Source: Planctomycetota bacterium (GTDB lineage: Bacteria > Planctomycetota > SZUA-567). Taken from it: DNA of 6,358 bases. The translations under genes and the position numbers were made by a program. The DNA is taken from assembly GCA_020861125.1 (NCBI GenBank), contig JAJBSZ010000005.1, positions 1 through 6,358 of the forward strand, given 5' to 3'. Below the pieces are notes generated by a model that saw only the letters and a list, made by a program, of their open reading frames with translations, was not told where the DNA came from and did not search any database. The first letter of the stretch is position 1, and the number at the start of each line of letters is the position of its first letter. Below are positions 6,042-6,358 of the stretch, in pieces.

Positions 6042-6358
6042 ATGAGCAAGACCAGTCAGCGTGTCGCCTACGGTGAGGAGCTCCTCGCCATCTGCCGGGA
6101 AAACGATCGGGTCGTGGTGCTGGACGCCGATCTCTGCGGCGGCACCCAGTCCGCCATCGTGGAAAAGGGCAAGCCGGAAGCCTTCATCGAAATGGGCATT
6201 GGCGAACAGAACATGATCGCCGCCGCCGCCGGATTGGCCCTGGCCGGGAAGATCCCGGTCTGCAATTCCTTCGCCGTCTTTGCCGCCGGCCGCGGCTTCG
6301 AACAGATCCGCCAGAGCGTATGCCTGCCCGGGTTGCCGGTCAAGGTGGTCGGCGGCGG
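6042..6358 (+). CDS. transketolase, C-terminal (pyrimidine-binding) subunit, cut by window end
   Basis: The ATG is preceded by GGAGA (6032-6036), giving 105 visible codons before the window ends. The typical full length of this subunit is about 300-330 residues, so roughly two thirds is missing. The visible part begins with YGEELLAICRENDRVVVLDA and continues to EMGIGEQNMIAAAAGLALAG (50-69), where E55 is the expected catalytic Glu that activates the thiamine ring. Next come SFAVFAAGRGFEQIR (about 77-91) and LPGLPVKVVGGG, all standard for the pyrimidine-binding domain of transketolase and DXS-like enzymes. It starts 42 nt after the N-terminal subunit with no terminator between, so the two are one transcript and form one enzyme. 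The split form is common in bacteria and archaea, and similar pairs serve in the pentose phosphate route or in specialised sugar catabolism. Confidence 0.92.
   Translation, partial: MSKTSQRVAYGEELLAICRENDRVVVLDADLCGGTQSAIVEKGKPEAFIEMGIGEQNMIAAAAGLALAGKIPVCNSFAVFAAGRGFEQIRQSVCLPGLPVKVVGG

Noticed and set aside
1..6358. CRISPR arrays, tRNA or rRNA genes, insertion sequences, attachment sites
   Set aside because: I saw no regularly spaced repeats, cloverleaf with T-loop signature, transposase motif or flanking terminal repeats.

Overview
The window is G+C-rich (roughly two thirds G+C by eye) and densely coding, with every recognisable gene on the + strand. Codon usage, an Sec-type signal peptide on one product and the mix of families (HEAT/TPR and Sel1 repeat proteins, an Fsr-like MFS exporter, an FCD-type GntR regulator, a two-subunit transketolase) fit a high-G+C Gram-negative bacterium. 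A Desulfobacterota/Desulfuromonadota-like or other proteobacterial source is plausible, but nothing here fixes the taxonomy.

Region 1 (1-2531) holds two alpha-solenoid proteins in tandem: the 3' part of a HEAT-repeat/TPR-like gene whose start lies before the window, then an exported Sel1-repeat protein. The two share a reading frame and are separated by a single TAG and 45 nt. Region 2 (2532-2829) is about 300 nt with no convincing gene. It contains a 13-bp palindrome and a weak hairpin/T-run, and ends in a good ribosome binding site. That site places the start of the next gene at a TTG (2830) rather than at more upstream in-frame codons. Region 3 (2830-4017) is a 395-residue MFS transporter of the fosmidomycin-resistance (Fsr) type.

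Region 4 (4018-4281) is intergenic and information-rich. It carries a degenerate 76-nt second copy of a segment from the 3' part of the MFS gene. It also has a near-consensus sigma70 promoter (TTGACA-16-TATAGT) whose -35 lies inside a perfect 13-bp palindrome, and further dyads over the -10 and start-site region. Region 5 (4282-end) looks like a regulated operon: GntR/FCD regulator, transketolase N-terminal (ThDP-binding) subunit, transketolase C-terminal subunit (cut by the window end). Between the regulator and the transketolase are a possible 24-codon ORF, overlapping the regulator stop as ATGA, and mutually exclusive inverted repeats.

The simplest reading is that the FCD regulator senses a small metabolite, probably an organic or sugar acid, and controls itself and a split transketolase belonging to a carbon-catabolic or pentose-interconversion pathway that continues past the window. 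Nothing here can be proven to be a new system. The strongest leads are the diverged gene-fragment repeat, the multi-dyad promoter and the structured leader before the transketolase.
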